A DNA stretch of 64,000 nt from Ruminococcaceae bacterium HV4-5-B5C. Lineage in GTDB: Bacteria > Bacillota > Clostridia > Oscillospirales > Acutalibacteraceae. The stretch covers positions 434,001-498,000 of the forward strand of contig FXYJ02000001.1 in the NCBI GenBank assembly GCA_900184925.1, written 5' to 3'. The notes beneath the pieces were generated by a model, which was not told where the DNA came from, ran no database searches, and was given only the letters and a program-made list of their open reading frames with translations. A program made the position numbers and the translations under genes. Shown one piece after another: positions 17,107 through 26,885 of this stretch; positions within the stretch are counted from its first letter, which is position 1; each line of letters opens with the position of its first letter.

Positions 17107-17982
17107 GTGATTAACAGTATGACGGGGTTCGGCAGGGCCGAAGAAACAGTCGACGGGCGGGACATTATCGTAGAGATCAGGTCGGTAAATCATCGCTTTT
17201 TTGATTTTTCTTCCCGGGTGCCCCGCGCCTACGGATTTTTAGAGGATAAACTGAAGAATGCTTTGCAGAAAAGCATTCAGCGGGGGAAGATTGATGTCTT
17301 CGTTGACCTTGAAACGATTGACGACACGTCTGCCAAGGTGGGGGTCAATCACTCGCTTGCGGCGGGCTATGTTGCCGCGCTGCGCGAACTGACCCGGACC
17401 TACGGTCTGAAGGACGATGTTACGGCCGGTATGGTCGCGAGGCTCCCCGATGTGCTCACCGTTCAGCACGCCCCGGAGGATGAGGAGACGGTCTGGCACA
17501 GTGTCAGTTCGGTGCTCGAGAAGGCGCTCGTTCCGTTTTCCGCCATGAGGGAAACAGAGGGCAAAAAAATGGAAGAAGACATCCTCGGCCGGGCGCAGAC
17601 CATTCTTGAGATCGTGGAATATGTGGAAAAAAGGTCGCCTCAGACCGTGGAGGAATACCGCACAAGGCTCGGGGAGCGCATTTCCGAGCTGACGGGAGCC
17701 GGTGCGGATGATCAGCGCATTCTTACCGAAACCGCGCTGTTCGCGGACAAGGTTTCCGTAGCGGAGGAAACCGTGCGGCTCCGCAGCCACATTTCGCAGT
17801 TCACAAATATGCTTGCCGCAGGTGGGGCGGTGGGTCGCCGCCTTGACTTTCTGGTGCAGGAAATGAACCGGGAAGCCAATACGATCGGTTCCAAATGCGT
17901 GGACGCGCAGATTGCGCACCGCGTTGTCGACATGAAAGCGGAAATTGAGAAAATCCGTGAGCAGATTCAGAATATCGAGTGA
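17107..17982 (+). CDS. yicC: YicC/YloC family endoribonuclease
   Basis: 291 residues. The GTG start is preceded by GAGAGG and gives the family N terminus INSMTGFGRAEE. RSVNHRFFDFSSRVPR and the C-terminal block GRRLDFLVQEMNREANTIGSK are diagnostic. Members are RNases; the cellular substrates are poorly defined. The gene heads the conserved remA-gmk-rpoZ-priA group, as yloC does in Bacillus. Confidence 0.93.
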   Translation: MINSMTGFGRAEETVDGRDIIVEIRSVNHRFFDFSSRVPRAYGFLEDKLKNALQKSIQRGKIDVFVDLETIDDTSAKVGVNHSLAAGYVAALRELTRTYGLKDDVTAGMVARLPDVLTVQHAPEDEETVWHSVSSVLEKALVPFSAMRETEGKKMEEDILGRAQTILEIVEYVEKRSPQTVEEYRTRLGERISELTGAGADDQRILTETALFADKVSVAEETVRLRSHISQFTNMLAAGGAVGRRLDFLVQEMNREANTIGSKCVDAQIAHRVVDMKAEIEKIREQIQNIE

Positions 17983-18017
17983 TAGTGAGTAAGAAATCTG
18001 GATAAAGGAGCAGTCTT

Positions 18018-18293
18018 ATGAAACTGATCAATATCGGCTTCGGCAATATGGTCTCCGCAAACAGGCTCGTTGCTATCGTCAGCCCGGAGTCGGCGCCGAT
18101 TAAGAGGATCATTCAGGATGCGAAGGAACGGGGTTCCCTGATTGACGCGACGTACGGCAGGCGGACTCGCGCGGTCATTATTACCGACAGCGACCACGTG
18201 ATCCTCTCCGCCGTGCAGCCGGAAACTGTGGCCAATCGGCTGAACAGCGAACGCGATGATCTTGACGAGGAGGAACTCGACGAAGATGACTGA
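18018..18293 (+). CDS. remA: RemA (DUF370) DNA-binding regulator
   Basis: 91 residues: [20 protein letters not shown], then [20 protein letters not shown], with an acidic tail. In Bacillus, RemA activates matrix genes and osmoprotection; here only family membership is shown. AAAGGAG lies before the ATG. It overlaps gmk by eight bases. Confidence 0.93.
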   Translation: MKLINIGFGNMVSANRLVAIVSPESAPIKRIIQDAKERGSLIDATYGRRTRAVIITDSDHVILSAVQPETVANRLNSERDDLDEEELDEDD

Positions 18294-18897
18294 AAAAGGT
18301 CTGCTGGTGGTGATTTCCGGCCCGTCCGGTGCGGGGAAGGGAACAATCGTGAAAGCCCTTCTGCAGAAGGACCCGAAAATCCGTCTTTCCGTTTCCGCTA
18401 CGACACGCCCGCCGCGCCCCGGTGAAACGAACGGCAGAGAATATTATTTTATTTCCAGGGAAGAATTTGAACAGATGACCCGGGATGGCAAAATGCTTGA
18501 GACCGCAGAGTACTGCGGAAACTGCTACGGCACACCCGCCGCACCGATTGAGCAATGGAATTCACAGGGCAGCGACGTTATTCTGGAGATCGAAGTGCAG
18601 GGCGGTGCGAATGTCAGAAAGACGAAGCCTGCCTCGGTGGGAATCTTCCTTTTGCCCCCGTCGCGCGAGGAATTGGAACGCCGTCTCAAAAAGCGGGGAA
18701 CCGAGTCCGGTGAAGTGATCTGCAAGCGCCTTGAGACTGCCGAAAGGGAGCTCGGGGAAGCTCGGAACTATGATTATACCGTGGTGAATGACACGGTTGA
18801 GAACGCCGTGGAACAGATTTGCGCGATTCTGCGTGCCGAAAAATGCAGAACCGCAAGAAACGCAGAGCTTTTGGAAAGGATGCAAAAAAATGATTAA
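18286..18897 (+). CDS. gmk: Guanylate kinase
   Basis: 203 residues. The P-loop [13 protein letters not shown] is at about 10-22, followed by [20 protein letters not shown] with the GMP-binding residues, and the lid arginines in the C-terminal part. It phosphorylates GMP to GDP. The start at ATG 18286 overlaps the end of remA; GAGGAGG lies upstream. The stop overlaps the rpoZ start. Confidence 0.97.
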   Translation: MTEKGLLVVISGPSGAGKGTIVKALLQKDPKIRLSVSATTRPPRPGETNGREYYFISREEFEQMTRDGKMLETAEYCGNCYGTPAAPIEQWNSQGSDVILEIEVQGGANVRKTKPASVGIFLLPPSREELERRLKKRGTESGEVICKRLETAERELGEARNYDYTVVNDTVENAVEQICAILRAEKCRTARNAELLERMQKND

Positions 18898-19108
18898 ACC
18901 GATTGCCGATTTGATTTTGACCCCGGAGCAGAGCCGCTATTCCCTGGTGATTGCCGTTGCGAAACGCGCCCGCCAGATCGCCGAAGACGCCGAAAAGAAC
19001 AAGGTGATTCTTGACGACAAGCCGGTACAGATGGCTGTGGAAGAATATCAGGCCCACAAAATCAGAATGATCGAGAAACCAAACGCAAACGACGACGACG
19101 AGGAATGA
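18890..19108 (+). CDS. rpoZ: RNA polymerase omega subunit
   Basis: 72 residues starting [20 protein letters not shown], then KRARQIAEDAE and AVEEYQAHKIRM, as in omega. It stabilises the beta-prime subunit. Start at 18890 inside the gmk end, with GGAAAGGA upstream. In Bacillus coaBC follows; here priA follows directly, so coaBC is located elsewhere or absent. Confidence 0.93.
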   Translation: MIKPIADLILTPEQSRYSLVIAVAKRARQIAEDAEKNKVILDDKPVQMAVEEYQAHKIRMIEKPNANDDDEE

Positions 19109-19132
19109 TCAAACGTTAGGGGAGTGACGGAT

Positions 19133-21583
19133 GTGACGGCCGTTGCAAAAATCGCTGTTGAGAACTCCGTCTATCACTTCGACAAGGTATTCAGTTACCG
19201 TGTTCCGGAGGAACTGACCCCGCTCGCACGCGCGGGGTGCCGCGTGGTTGTCCCGTTTGGGCAGGCCAATGCGAAGCGCCAGGGAATCATCCTGGCAATG
19301 GAAGAGGCCGGCGGCCCGGAAGCGGAACGGCTGAAATCCGTGCTGTCTCTGACCGACCGGGCCCCGCTTCTTTCCGAAGAAGCTGTGGGCCTTGTTTTCT
19401 GGCTGAAAGACCATACGTTCTGCACTCTGTTCGAAGCGGCAAAGCTGTTTTTCCCGACAGGCGTGCAGGTTCGCCTTCGGCCTGAGTTTTCGCTGGCGCT
19501 TCCGCTTTCGGAGATCGACGAAAGAAGCCTTGACCCGGAGCAAAAGCAGGTCGTTGCCTATCTGTCGCATGCGGAAGGCTTTGTGCCGCTGAGCAAACTC
19601 CTGCGTGACCTTGGCCTTTCAGAAGAGAGCAGTGCTGTCGGCAGTCTGCATAAAGCGGGTATTCTGCTGCAGAACAGCGGCGCGGTTCGGCAGATTGCGG
19701 ATGCAACGCAGAAAATGGTTCGCGCCGCGGAAAACGCCGAGCCGAAAAAGCTGACTCCAAAACAGGCCGGCGTACTGGAGACGCTCCGCGCCGCCGGGAG
19801 CGCTTCGCTGAAGGAGCTTTGCTATTTTTCCGGTGTGACGCCCGCTGTGGTGAATGCGCTCCAGAAGAAGGGACTGGTCGAATACTACGACGTTGAGGTT
19901 TACCGCAATCCGTATGCCTCAGTACCGACGGAGCCACCGAAGGATTTTGAGCTTTCCCCGGAGCAGAGGAAAGCATTTGGGCGCATGTACGCGCAGTACC
20001 GTGCCGGAAAAGGCGGTGTTTCTCTGCTGTTCGGTGTGACCGGGAGCGGGAAGACCTCCGTCTTTCTTCGCCTGATCGACCGCGTCCGGGAAGACGGGCG
20101 CGGCGTGATTGTAATGGTTCCGGAGATTTCGCTGACCCCGCAGACGGTCGCGATTTTTCGCGCGCGCTACGGTTCCGGTGTGGCGGTGTTCCACAGCGGT
20201 CTCACGCTTGCGGAGCGTCTTGACGAATGGAAACGCGTCCGGAACGGCGATGCTTCCATCGCGGTGGGTACGCGTTCCGCCGTATTCGCGCCGCTCAGCA
20301 ACATCGGGCTGATCATCATGGATGAGGAGCAGGAGAGCACCTATCAGTCCGAATCCTCTCCGCGCTACAGCGCCCGCGAAGTGGCCAAATACCGCTGTGC
20401 GTACCACAAGGCGCTTCTTGTCCTTTCCTCCGCCACGCCTTCGGTCGAAAGCTACTACTACGCCCAGAAGGGGCGCTATACACTCAACGTTCTGCCGTCG
20501 CGCTATGGCAGTGCCGAGCTTCCGCAGGTCGACGTCGTTGACATGAACGGCGAGCTGGAGCGGGGGAACCGGGGCATTTTCAGCGCAGCGCTTCAGAAGG
20601 CCCTGAGTGAAAACCTCGAGAGCGGAAAGCAGTCGATTCTGCTGCTGAACCGCAGGGGATTCAACACGTTCGTTTCCTGCCGCGCGTGCGGCCACGTGCT
20701 TACCTGCCCGAACTGCAGCATCACACTGACGTACCATGCCGCCAACAGCCGCCTGATGTGTCATTACTGCGGATTTTCCATTCCTTTTACAAAGGAATGC
20801 CCCGTCTGCCATGAGGATCAGGTACACTACACCGGGTTCGGCACGCAGCGTGCCCAGCAGCAGCTGGCCGAGCTGTTCCCGCAGGCGAGAATTCTGCGGC
20901 TCGACGCCGACTCGACGATGACCCGCTTCGCCTACGACAAAAAGCTCAGGCGCTTTGCCGACGGCGGGTACGATATCATTGTCGGAACCCAGATGGTGGC
21001 CAAAGGGCTTGACTTTGAAAATGTGACGCTCGTCGGCGTGCTCTCGGCGGATCAGTCGCTTTACGGCGACGATTTCCGCAGCTATGAACACGCGTTCGAT
21101 CTCCTGACGCAGGTGGTCGGCCGTTCCGGCCGGGGACGTTACCGCGGCCGGGCGATCATTCAGACGTTTACACCTGAAAGCAAAGTGATCCGCCTTGCGG
21201 CAGAGCAGAATTATCCGGAATTTTACGAAGGTGAAATCGCCCTGCGCCGCGCAATGCTTTACCCGCCGTTCGCCGACCTTTGTGTCGTCGGTTTTGTGGG
21301 AACAAACGAGGCTGGGGTACGGGCGTCGAGCGTTGACTTTATGCAGAAACTGCGGCAGACGGCACAGAGCTCGTACCCCGAGCAGCCGCTCCGCGTGCTG
21401 AATCCTTCCCCCGCATTAATTGGCAAGGTCAATAATAAATATAGGTATAAACTGCTGGTCAAGTGCCGGAACAACAAACGTCTCCGGGAAATGATCTCCG
21501 GTCTGCTGATCTGGTTTTCTTCAGACCGGGCGCATACGGGCGTTACCGCATACGCGGAAATAAATCCCGACTCGATCTTATAA
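19133..21583 (+). CDS. priA: Primosomal protein N' (replication restart helicase)
   Basis: 816 residues. The N-terminal DNA-binding domain has YRVPEELTPLARAGCRVVVPFG. The helicase domain carries the P-loop GVTGSGKTSVF, a Walker B-type IIMDEEQEST, and SATPSVESYY. Between the helicase lobes sits a zinc region of CxxC pairs (CRACGHVLTCPNCS, CHYCGF, CPVCHE), followed by GTQMVAKGLDFENV and QVVGRSGRG. GTG 19133 is chosen because AGGGGAG ends nine bases before it; the GTG at 19124 overlaps that site. It restarts stalled forks. Confidence 0.96.
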   Translation: MTAVAKIAVENSVYHFDKVFSYRVPEELTPLARAGCRVVVPFGQANAKRQGIILAMEEAGGPEAERLKSVLSLTDRAPLLSEEAVGLVFWLKDHTFCTLFEAAKLFFPTGVQVRLRPEFSLALPLSEIDERSLDPEQKQVVAYLSHAEGFVPLSKLLRDLGLSEESSAVGSLHKAGILLQNSGAVRQIADATQKMVRAAENAEPKKLTPKQAGVLETLRAAGSASLKELCYFSGVTPAVVNALQKKGLVEYYDVEVYRNPYASVPTEPPKDFELSPEQRKAFGRMYAQYRAGKGGVSLLFGVTGSGKTSVFLRLIDRVREDGRGVIVMVPEISLTPQTVAIFRARYGSGVAVFHSGLTLAERLDEWKRVRNGDASIAVGTRSAVFAPLSNIGLIIMDEEQESTYQSESSPRYSAREVAKYRCAYHKALLVLSSATPSVESYYYAQKGRYTLNVLPSRYGSAELPQVDVVDMNGELERGNRGIFSAALQKALSENLESGKQSILLLNRRGFNTFVSCRACGHVLTCPNCSITLTYHAANSRLMCHYCGFSIPFTKECPVCHEDQVHYTGFGTQRAQQQLAELFPQARILRLDADSTMTRFAYDKKLRRFADGGYDIIVGTQMVAKGLDFENVTLVGVLSADQSLYGDDFRSYEHAFDLLTQVVGRSGRGRYRGRAIIQTFTPESKVIRLAAEQNYPEFYEGEIALRRAMLYPPFADLCVVGFVGTNEAGVRASSVDFMQKLRQTAQSSYPEQPLRVLNPSPALIGKVNNKYRYKLLVKCRNNKRLREMISGLLIWFSSDRAHTGVTAYAEINPDSIL

Positions 21584-21595
21584 GGAGGAATTATT

Positions 21596-22093
21596 TTGGC
21601 GATTCGTAACATAGTAACAGAAGACAAGGACAGTGAATTCCTCGCGAAAAAATGCCGCCCCGTCGAGAAATTTGACAGACGTCTGGGCGAGCTGCTTGAC
21701 GATATGGGCGAGACGCTTCACGAAGCAAACGGCGTCGGTCTCGCGGCGATTCAGGTCGGCGTTCTTCGCCGTATCGTCGTCATCGACATCGGGGACGGCG
21801 TAAAGGAGCTTGTCAACCCCGTTGTTGTCGAGCGGAGCGGAGAACAGGAAAGCCTTGAGGGGTGCCTTTCCGTCCCCGGCAAGTGGGCGATTACGAAGCG
21901 CCCGTCGCATGTGAAGGTCCGGGCACAGGACCGCAACGGGAAGCCGTTTGAATATGAAGGCGACGACCTCCTTGCCACGGTTTCCTGCCATGAAATCGAT
22001 CATCTCGACGGAATCCTTTTCCTTGAACACGTGGTTCGGATGCTGTCGGAGGAAGAGCTTGAAAAAATGTCGTCGCACTCGGAGGAACAGTAA
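21596..22093 (+). CDS. def: Peptide deformylase
   Basis: 165 residues with the three family motifs GVGLAAIQVG, EGCLSVPG and HEIDHLDG (metal-binding cysteine and two histidines). It removes the formyl group from nascent proteins. The TTG start follows AAGGAGGAATTA. The next gene fmt begins two bases after the stop; the pair is a universal formylation/deformylation couple. Confidence 0.97.
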   Translation: MAIRNIVTEDKDSEFLAKKCRPVEKFDRRLGELLDDMGETLHEANGVGLAAIQVGVLRRIVVIDIGDGVKELVNPVVVERSGEQESLEGCLSVPGKWAITKRPSHVKVRAQDRNGKPFEYEGDDLLATVSCHEIDHLDGILFLEHVVRMLSEEELEKMSSHSEEQ

Positions 22094-22095
22094 CC

Positions 22096-23019
22096 ATGCG
22101 GATTGTTTTTATGGGAACGCCTGATTTTGCGGTTCCGTCCCTTCTGGCCCTGCTTGACGCAGGACACGATGTCGCGGCGGTTTTCACACAGCCCGACAAG
22201 CCGCAGGGCCGCCGGATGACGCTGATGCCGCCGCCGGTCAAGCAGGCCGCCGAAGAAAAGGGCATCCCTGTTTTCCAGCCGAAAACACTGAAAAGCCCGG
22301 AAGAGATTTCCCGTATTTCAGGCATTAACCCAGACGCCATCGTCGTGGCCGCTTACGGTAAGATTCTGCCGAAAGCGGTTCTGGACATCCCGGAATTCGG
22401 CTGTATTAACGTACATGCCTCCCTGCTGCCGAAATACCGCGGCGCGGCGCCGATACAGGCCGCTATTCTCAACGGGGACGCCGAGACCGGTGTAACCACC
22501 ATGCTGATGGCGGAAGCCTGTGACACGGGGGATATCCTCTTTGAGCAGGCGACGCCGATCGGCCCGGAGGAAAATACGCCGGGACTGACGAAACGTCTTG
22601 CTGACCTCGGAGCAGGGCTTCTCGTCAATACGCTGAAAGCGGTGGAAGACGGTTCGGCTGTCCCGCAGAAGCAGGACGACGCCAAGTCAAACTATGTTTC
22701 CCTTATTACCAAAAAAATGTCACCGGTCGACTGGAACCGACCCGCGCAGGAGATCCACAATCAAATCCGCGCACTCGACCCGTGGCCTGCAGCCAGCGCG
22801 GAGCTGGAAGGACACCGGCTGAAAATCTACCGTTCCCACCCGGCGGGCGAGGAATATGGAGAGCCGGGGCTTGTTGTCCCCGGCAGCGATAAATTTATCG
22901 TCTGCTGCGGGGGCGGCAGTGCTCTGGAACTTCTGGAGGTGCAGACCGAGGGCGGAAAGAAAATGAGCGGAAGTGATTTTCTGCGCGGCCACGCCGCACA
23001 GGGAATGAAATTGAGTTGA
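22096..23019 (+). CDS. fmt: Methionyl-tRNA formyltransferase
   Basis: 307 residues. RIVFMGTPDFAVPSLLAL, FTQPDKPQGRR, then NVHASLLPKYRGAAPIQAAI with the catalytic Asn-His region, and a C-terminal OB-like domain (GLVVPG, LELLEVQTEGGKKM). It formylates initiator Met-tRNA using 10-formyl-THF. GGAGG upstream. Confidence 0.97.
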   Translation: MRIVFMGTPDFAVPSLLALLDAGHDVAAVFTQPDKPQGRRMTLMPPPVKQAAEEKGIPVFQPKTLKSPEEISRISGINPDAIVVAAYGKILPKAVLDIPEFGCINVHASLLPKYRGAAPIQAAILNGDAETGVTTMLMAEACDTGDILFEQATPIGPEENTPGLTKRLADLGAGLLVNTLKAVEDGSAVPQKQDDAKSNYVSLITKKMSPVDWNRPAQEIHNQIRALDPWPAASAELEGHRLKIYRSHPAGEEYGEPGLVVPGSDKFIVCCGGGSALELLEVQTEGGKKMSGSDFLRGHAAQGMKLS

Positions 23020-23037
23020 ACAGATCGGAGTGATCTT

Positions 23038-23748
23038 ATGGGGCCGTTTGGATTTTATTATTTTGATTACACTTTTTTCATCTTCATGGTTCCGGCGATT
23101 ATCATCACAATGGTGGCGCAGATCCGCGTGAAATCCGCGTTCTCAAAGTATTCCCGCGTCCGCACGATGCGGGGTATGACGGGCGCGCAGGCCGCCGATG
23201 CGGTGGCACGCTACGGGGGAGCGCAGGTGGCGATTCGCCCGGTAGCCGGGAATCTGACCGACTTTTTCGACCCGCGGAACCATACCATCAACCTGTCGCA
23301 GAACGTTTACGGTTCAACCTCGGTTGCAGCCGTCGGCGTCGCGGCGCATGAGGCGGGGCACTCCGTGCAGGACGCGGCAGGGTACGTTCCCAATAAAATC
23401 CGCGCGGCGCTTGTGCCCGCCACAAACATCGGTTCCCGCATGTCAATGCCGATGATCATCATCGGGCTGTTTCTGCCGGTGCAGTACGATTTTGTCGTTT
23501 ACGCGGGCATTGCGCTGTATGCGCTGGTGGTTCTGTTTCAGCTTGCGACGCTTCCGGTTGAGATCGACGCGAGCCGCCGTGCCGTCCGCGCACTGGACGA
23601 AACGGGAATCCTGACTCCCGAGGAACTCGGCGGTGCGAAAAAAGTCCTGACGGCCGCGGCGATGACGTATCTTGCAGCCAGTTTTGCCGCGCTGCTCAAC
23701 CTGCTCCGTCTTCTCGTCATTGCAGGAAACCGCAGAGGAAACGACTGA
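23038..23748 (+). CDS. YugP-type membrane zinc metallopeptidase
   Basis: 236 residues, DUF/peptidase family similar to Bacillus YugP. An N-terminal hydrophobic segment is followed by TDFFDPRNHTINLS, then the zinc motif AAHEAGHSVQD and three further hydrophobic segments. The C terminus is VIAGNRRGND. The substrate is unknown. The stop overlaps rsmB by ATGA, placing it within the translation-factor operon as in many Clostridia. Confidence 0.88.
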   Translation: MGPFGFYYFDYTFFIFMVPAIIITMVAQIRVKSAFSKYSRVRTMRGMTGAQAADAVARYGGAQVAIRPVAGNLTDFFDPRNHTINLSQNVYGSTSVAAVGVAAHEAGHSVQDAAGYVPNKIRAALVPATNIGSRMSMPMIIIGLFLPVQYDFVVYAGIALYALVVLFQLATLPVEIDASRRAVRALDETGILTPEELGGAKKVLTAAAMTYLAASFAALLNLLRLLVIAGNRRGND

Positions 23749-25085
23749 TGGCGGGGGCCCGCTCCGCGGCGCTGAAAGCGCTGCTTCGCGTGGAGAAGGA
23801 AGATTCCTATTCCAATCTGGTTCTGGATTCCGCCCTGAATTCTTCCGGCCTTGACGGGCGCGACCAGGCGCTTGCAACCGCAATTTTTTACGGCGTGCTG
23901 GAAAAGCGCATTACATTGGACTTCGTGATCGGCACATTTTCCCGGACTCCGGTTGAAAAGCTTTCGCCGACCGTGCGCGAGATTCTCCGCATCGGCGTGT
24001 ATCAGATCCGTTTCCTTGAAAAGATACCGCCTTCCGCAGCTGTGAACGAGTGCGTGTTGCTTGCGAAGAAAAACGGTGAGTTTCGTGCTGCCGGGTTTGT
24101 CAACGCCGTTCTGCGAAACCTTCTGCGAACCCCGGAGAGGGTTCGGCTTCCGAGTGAAGAGCGGGAGCCGGTGAAATACCGCAGCATCCTGTATTCGTGC
24201 CCGGAAGAGCTTGTCGCATTCTGGCGGGAGCAGTACGGGCCGGAACTTGCCGACAGAATTCTCCGGGGAAGCTCCGAGAAGCCGGACTTCTTCATCCGCG
24301 TGAATAATACCCGGACGTCGGAGCAACAATTACTGGAAAGGCTTTGTGCCGAAGGCATTGAAGCCGAACCTGCGCCGTGGCCGGACGGGGCCCTGCGGGT
24401 TGTGAAGAACGCCGCCGCCCTGAAACACTCCGCATGCTTCCGCGAAGGGCTGTTTCATGTGCAGGACATCGCTTCCCAGCTCTGCTGCCGGCTTCTTGAT
24501 CCGGGGCCCGGAGAACGCGCCGCCGATGTCTGTGCCGCGCCGGGAGGGAAAACCTTCACCATCGCGGAATGGATGGAAAACCGCGGCGAGGTCGTTTCAT
24601 GCGACGTTTACCCACAGCGCGTGGGACTTATCGGCAGCGGGGCGGAACGGCTCGGCTTGAGCGCAGTACGCACTCTGGTGCGCGACGCGGCTGACCCGCA
24701 GACCGATCTTCCGGCGGCGGATCGGGTTCTGTGCGACGTTCCCTGTTCGGGTCTCGGCGTGATTCGCCGCAAGCCGGAAATTCGCTATAAATTTCCAATG
24801 TCTCTTGACAGCCTGCCCGATTTGCAGTACCGTATTCTGTGTAAGTCCGCCCCCCTCGTTGAGAGAGGCGGAGTGCTGGTTTACTCCACCTGCACGCTGA
24901 ACCCGGCGGAAAACGCCGGAGTGGCGGGGCGCTTTCTCCGGGAGGCGGAAGATTTTGAGCCGCTTTCCCTGTGTCTGCCGGGTGGAATTGAGCGCGTTTT
25001 GGACGAACCGGCGAATCAGCTGACGCTGATTCCCGAGCCTCACGGGTCGGACGGTTTCTTCATTTCAGCGTTTCGGAAGAGGTAG
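23748..25085 (+). CDS. rsmB: 16S rRNA (cytosine-C5) methyltransferase RsmB
   Basis: 445 residues. An N-terminal NusB-like domain (FYGVLEKRITLDFVI, PTVREILRIGVYQI) is followed by the SAM-binding core AADVCAAPGGKTF, then the catalytic motifs DVPCSGLGVIRR and YSTCTLNPAENAGV with the two reactive cysteines. It methylates C967-type positions in 16S rRNA. Confidence 0.95.
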   Translation: MAGARSAALKALLRVEKEDSYSNLVLDSALNSSGLDGRDQALATAIFYGVLEKRITLDFVIGTFSRTPVEKLSPTVREILRIGVYQIRFLEKIPPSAAVNECVLLAKKNGEFRAAGFVNAVLRNLLRTPERVRLPSEEREPVKYRSILYSCPEELVAFWREQYGPELADRILRGSSEKPDFFIRVNNTRTSEQQLLERLCAEGIEAEPAPWPDGALRVVKNAAALKHSACFREGLFHVQDIASQLCCRLLDPGPGERAADVCAAPGGKTFTIAEWMENRGEVVSCDVYPQRVGLIGSGAERLGLSAVRTLVRDAADPQTDLPAADRVLCDVPCSGLGVIRRKPEIRYKFPMSLDSLPDLQYRILCKSAPLVERGGVLVYSTCTLNPAENAGVAGRFLREAEDFEPLSLCLPGGIERVLDEPANQLTLIPEPHGSDGFFISAFRKR

Positions 25086-25095
25086 GAAGAGTGTA

Positions 25096-26139
25096 TTGAG
25101 TCTGACAGATATCAAATCGATGACGCCGGAGGAATTGAAGGAGCGTTTTGTGCGCAGCGGGCTCAAGCCCTACCACGCGCTTCAGACGTACCGCTGGCTG
25201 AGCCGGGGTGTTGAAAGTTTCGACGCAATGTCGGACTTGCCGAAGCAGCTCCGGGAGCAGCTCGCAGGGGAGTACTACATACCCTGCGCCGCTGTCGAGC
25301 GGAAATACTGCTCCAGGCTGGACGACACGGTCAAGTATCTTTTCCGCATGAACGACGGCCAGCTTGTGGAAAGCGTTCTGATGAGCTACCGCCACGGCCG
25401 CACCATCTGTATTTCCTCGCAGGTTGGCTGCAAAATGAACTGTGATTTCTGCGCAACCGGGAAAAGCGGTTTCGCGAGGAATCTTCTTGCGTCCGAGATG
25501 CTCGGGCAGGTTCAGGCCGCACAGGCGGACGCCGGGACGCGCATTTCCAACATCGTCCTGATGGGCATGGGTGAGCCACTTGACAACTATGAAAATGTCC
25601 TTCGTTTCCTCACCCTCATTTCTTCTGAGGAAGGAATGAATGTGGGAATGCGCCATATTTCGCTTTCCACCTGCGGTATTGTGGATAAAATATATGACCT
25701 TGCTGAAAAGGATTTTCAACTGACGCTTTCGGTGTCGCTTCATGCGCCGAACGACGCGATACGCTCGCGCCTGATGCCTGTGAACCGCCGCTGGAATGTG
25801 GAAGAACTGCTGAAAGCCTGCCGGTATTACCTGAGCCGCACGGGGCGGCGTATCTCTTTTGAATATGCGCTCATCGGCGGAGTCAACGACAGCCGCGAGT
25901 GCGCCGCGGAGCTTGCCGCACGGCTGAAAGGGATGCTCTGTCACGTGAACCTGATTCCGGTTAATTCCGTCGAAGGTTCTCCGTTTTCACGGAGCGCGCC
26001 GGAGCGGATGCAGCAGTTTCTCCGCACCCTCGGCGAAGCGGGGGTCAATGCGACGGTTCGCCGGACGCTCGGTGCCGATATAGACGCTTCCTGCGGGCAG
26101 TTGAGACGCAGATATGAGGAGGAGGCGGCTCATGTTTAA
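25096..26139 (+). CDS. rlmN: Dual-specificity 23S rRNA/tRNA m2A methyltransferase RlmN
   Basis: 347 residues. Radical-SAM motif CKMNCDFCATGKSGF (CxxxCxxC), SQVGC before it, NIVLMGMGEPLDNYENV and LHAPND, then IGGVNDS; the C-terminal catalytic cysteine lies in DIDASCGQLR. The TTG start at 25096 has AGGAAG upstream; no ATG alternative nearby. It overlaps prpC. Confidence 0.96.
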   Translation: MSLTDIKSMTPEELKERFVRSGLKPYHALQTYRWLSRGVESFDAMSDLPKQLREQLAGEYYIPCAAVERKYCSRLDDTVKYLFRMNDGQLVESVLMSYRHGRTICISSQVGCKMNCDFCATGKSGFARNLLASEMLGQVQAAQADAGTRISNIVLMGMGEPLDNYENVLRFLTLISSEEGMNVGMRHISLSTCGIVDKIYDLAEKDFQLTLSVSLHAPNDAIRSRLMPVNRRWNVEELLKACRYYLSRTGRRISFEYALIGGVNDSRECAAELAARLKGMLCHVNLIPVNSVEGSPFSRSAPERMQQFLRTLGEAGVNATVRRTLGADIDASCGQLRRRYEEEAAHV

Positions 26140-26872
26140 GGTGTTCAGCCAAAGTGATGTGGGCCTTGTCAGAAAATCAAACGAGGATGCATGCCGGTGC
26201 GGCGTTTTTTCTCAGAATGCCGCATGGGCGGTCGTGTGCGACGGGATGGGCGGAGTCAACGGCGGCAATGTTGCGAGCAGTATTGCCGTGGAGAAGATTT
26301 CAGAGACCATCCTCACCGGGTACCGGCAGGGTATGGACGGCGATGCCGTCCGCTCGCTGATTGCTTCCTCCATCGACAACGCGAACCGCGCCGTCCATGA
26401 GATGGCGGGAACCGATGTGACCCTGACGGGAATGGGAACCACGGTTGTCGTGGTTGTTATCACGGGGGGCGTCGTGCATGTGGCTCACGCGGGCGACAGC
26501 CGCGCATACATTCTTACGGCGGAGGGAATCCGCCGCCTCACGACCGACCATTCCGTTGTGCAGGAGATGCTCGATAAGGGCGACCTTACGGAGCAGCAGG
26601 CGCGGACGCATCCGCAGAAAAACATCATCACGCGGGCACTCGGGGTGGAGTCTTCCATCCGCATCGACTACAGCGAGACCGCGGCCCCTGCGGGCTGCCG
26701 TGTTTTAATCTGTACCGACGGGCTCACAAATTACGCGGAAGAGGACCGGATTTCGGCCCTCGCCGAAGAAAATTCCGGAAATGAACTGACCGAAAAACTT
26801 GTTGCGCTGGCAAAAAACGCGGGAGGCGGGGATAATATTACCGTCGTCGTCCTGGAAGATCAGTCCGAATAA
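26132..26872 (+). CDS. prpC: PP2C-type serine/threonine phosphatase
   Basis: 246 residues. Metal-binding motifs CDGMGGVNGG, AHAGDSRAYI, DHSVVQEM, ICTDGLTNYA and GGGDNITVVV. It reverses phosphorylation by the neighbouring PASTA kinase. ATG 26132 is preceded by GAGGAGGAGG, inside the end of rlmN. Confidence 0.95.
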   Translation: MFKVFSQSDVGLVRKSNEDACRCGVFSQNAAWAVVCDGMGGVNGGNVASSIAVEKISETILTGYRQGMDGDAVRSLIASSIDNANRAVHEMAGTDVTLTGMGTTVVVVVITGGVVHVAHAGDSRAYILTAEGIRRLTTDHSVVQEMLDKGDLTEQQARTHPQKNIITRALGVESSIRIDYSETAAPAGCRVLICTDGLTNYAEEDRISALAEENSGNELTEKLVALAKNAGGGDNITVVVLEDQSE

Positions 26873-26885
26873 GGAGATGGATCAA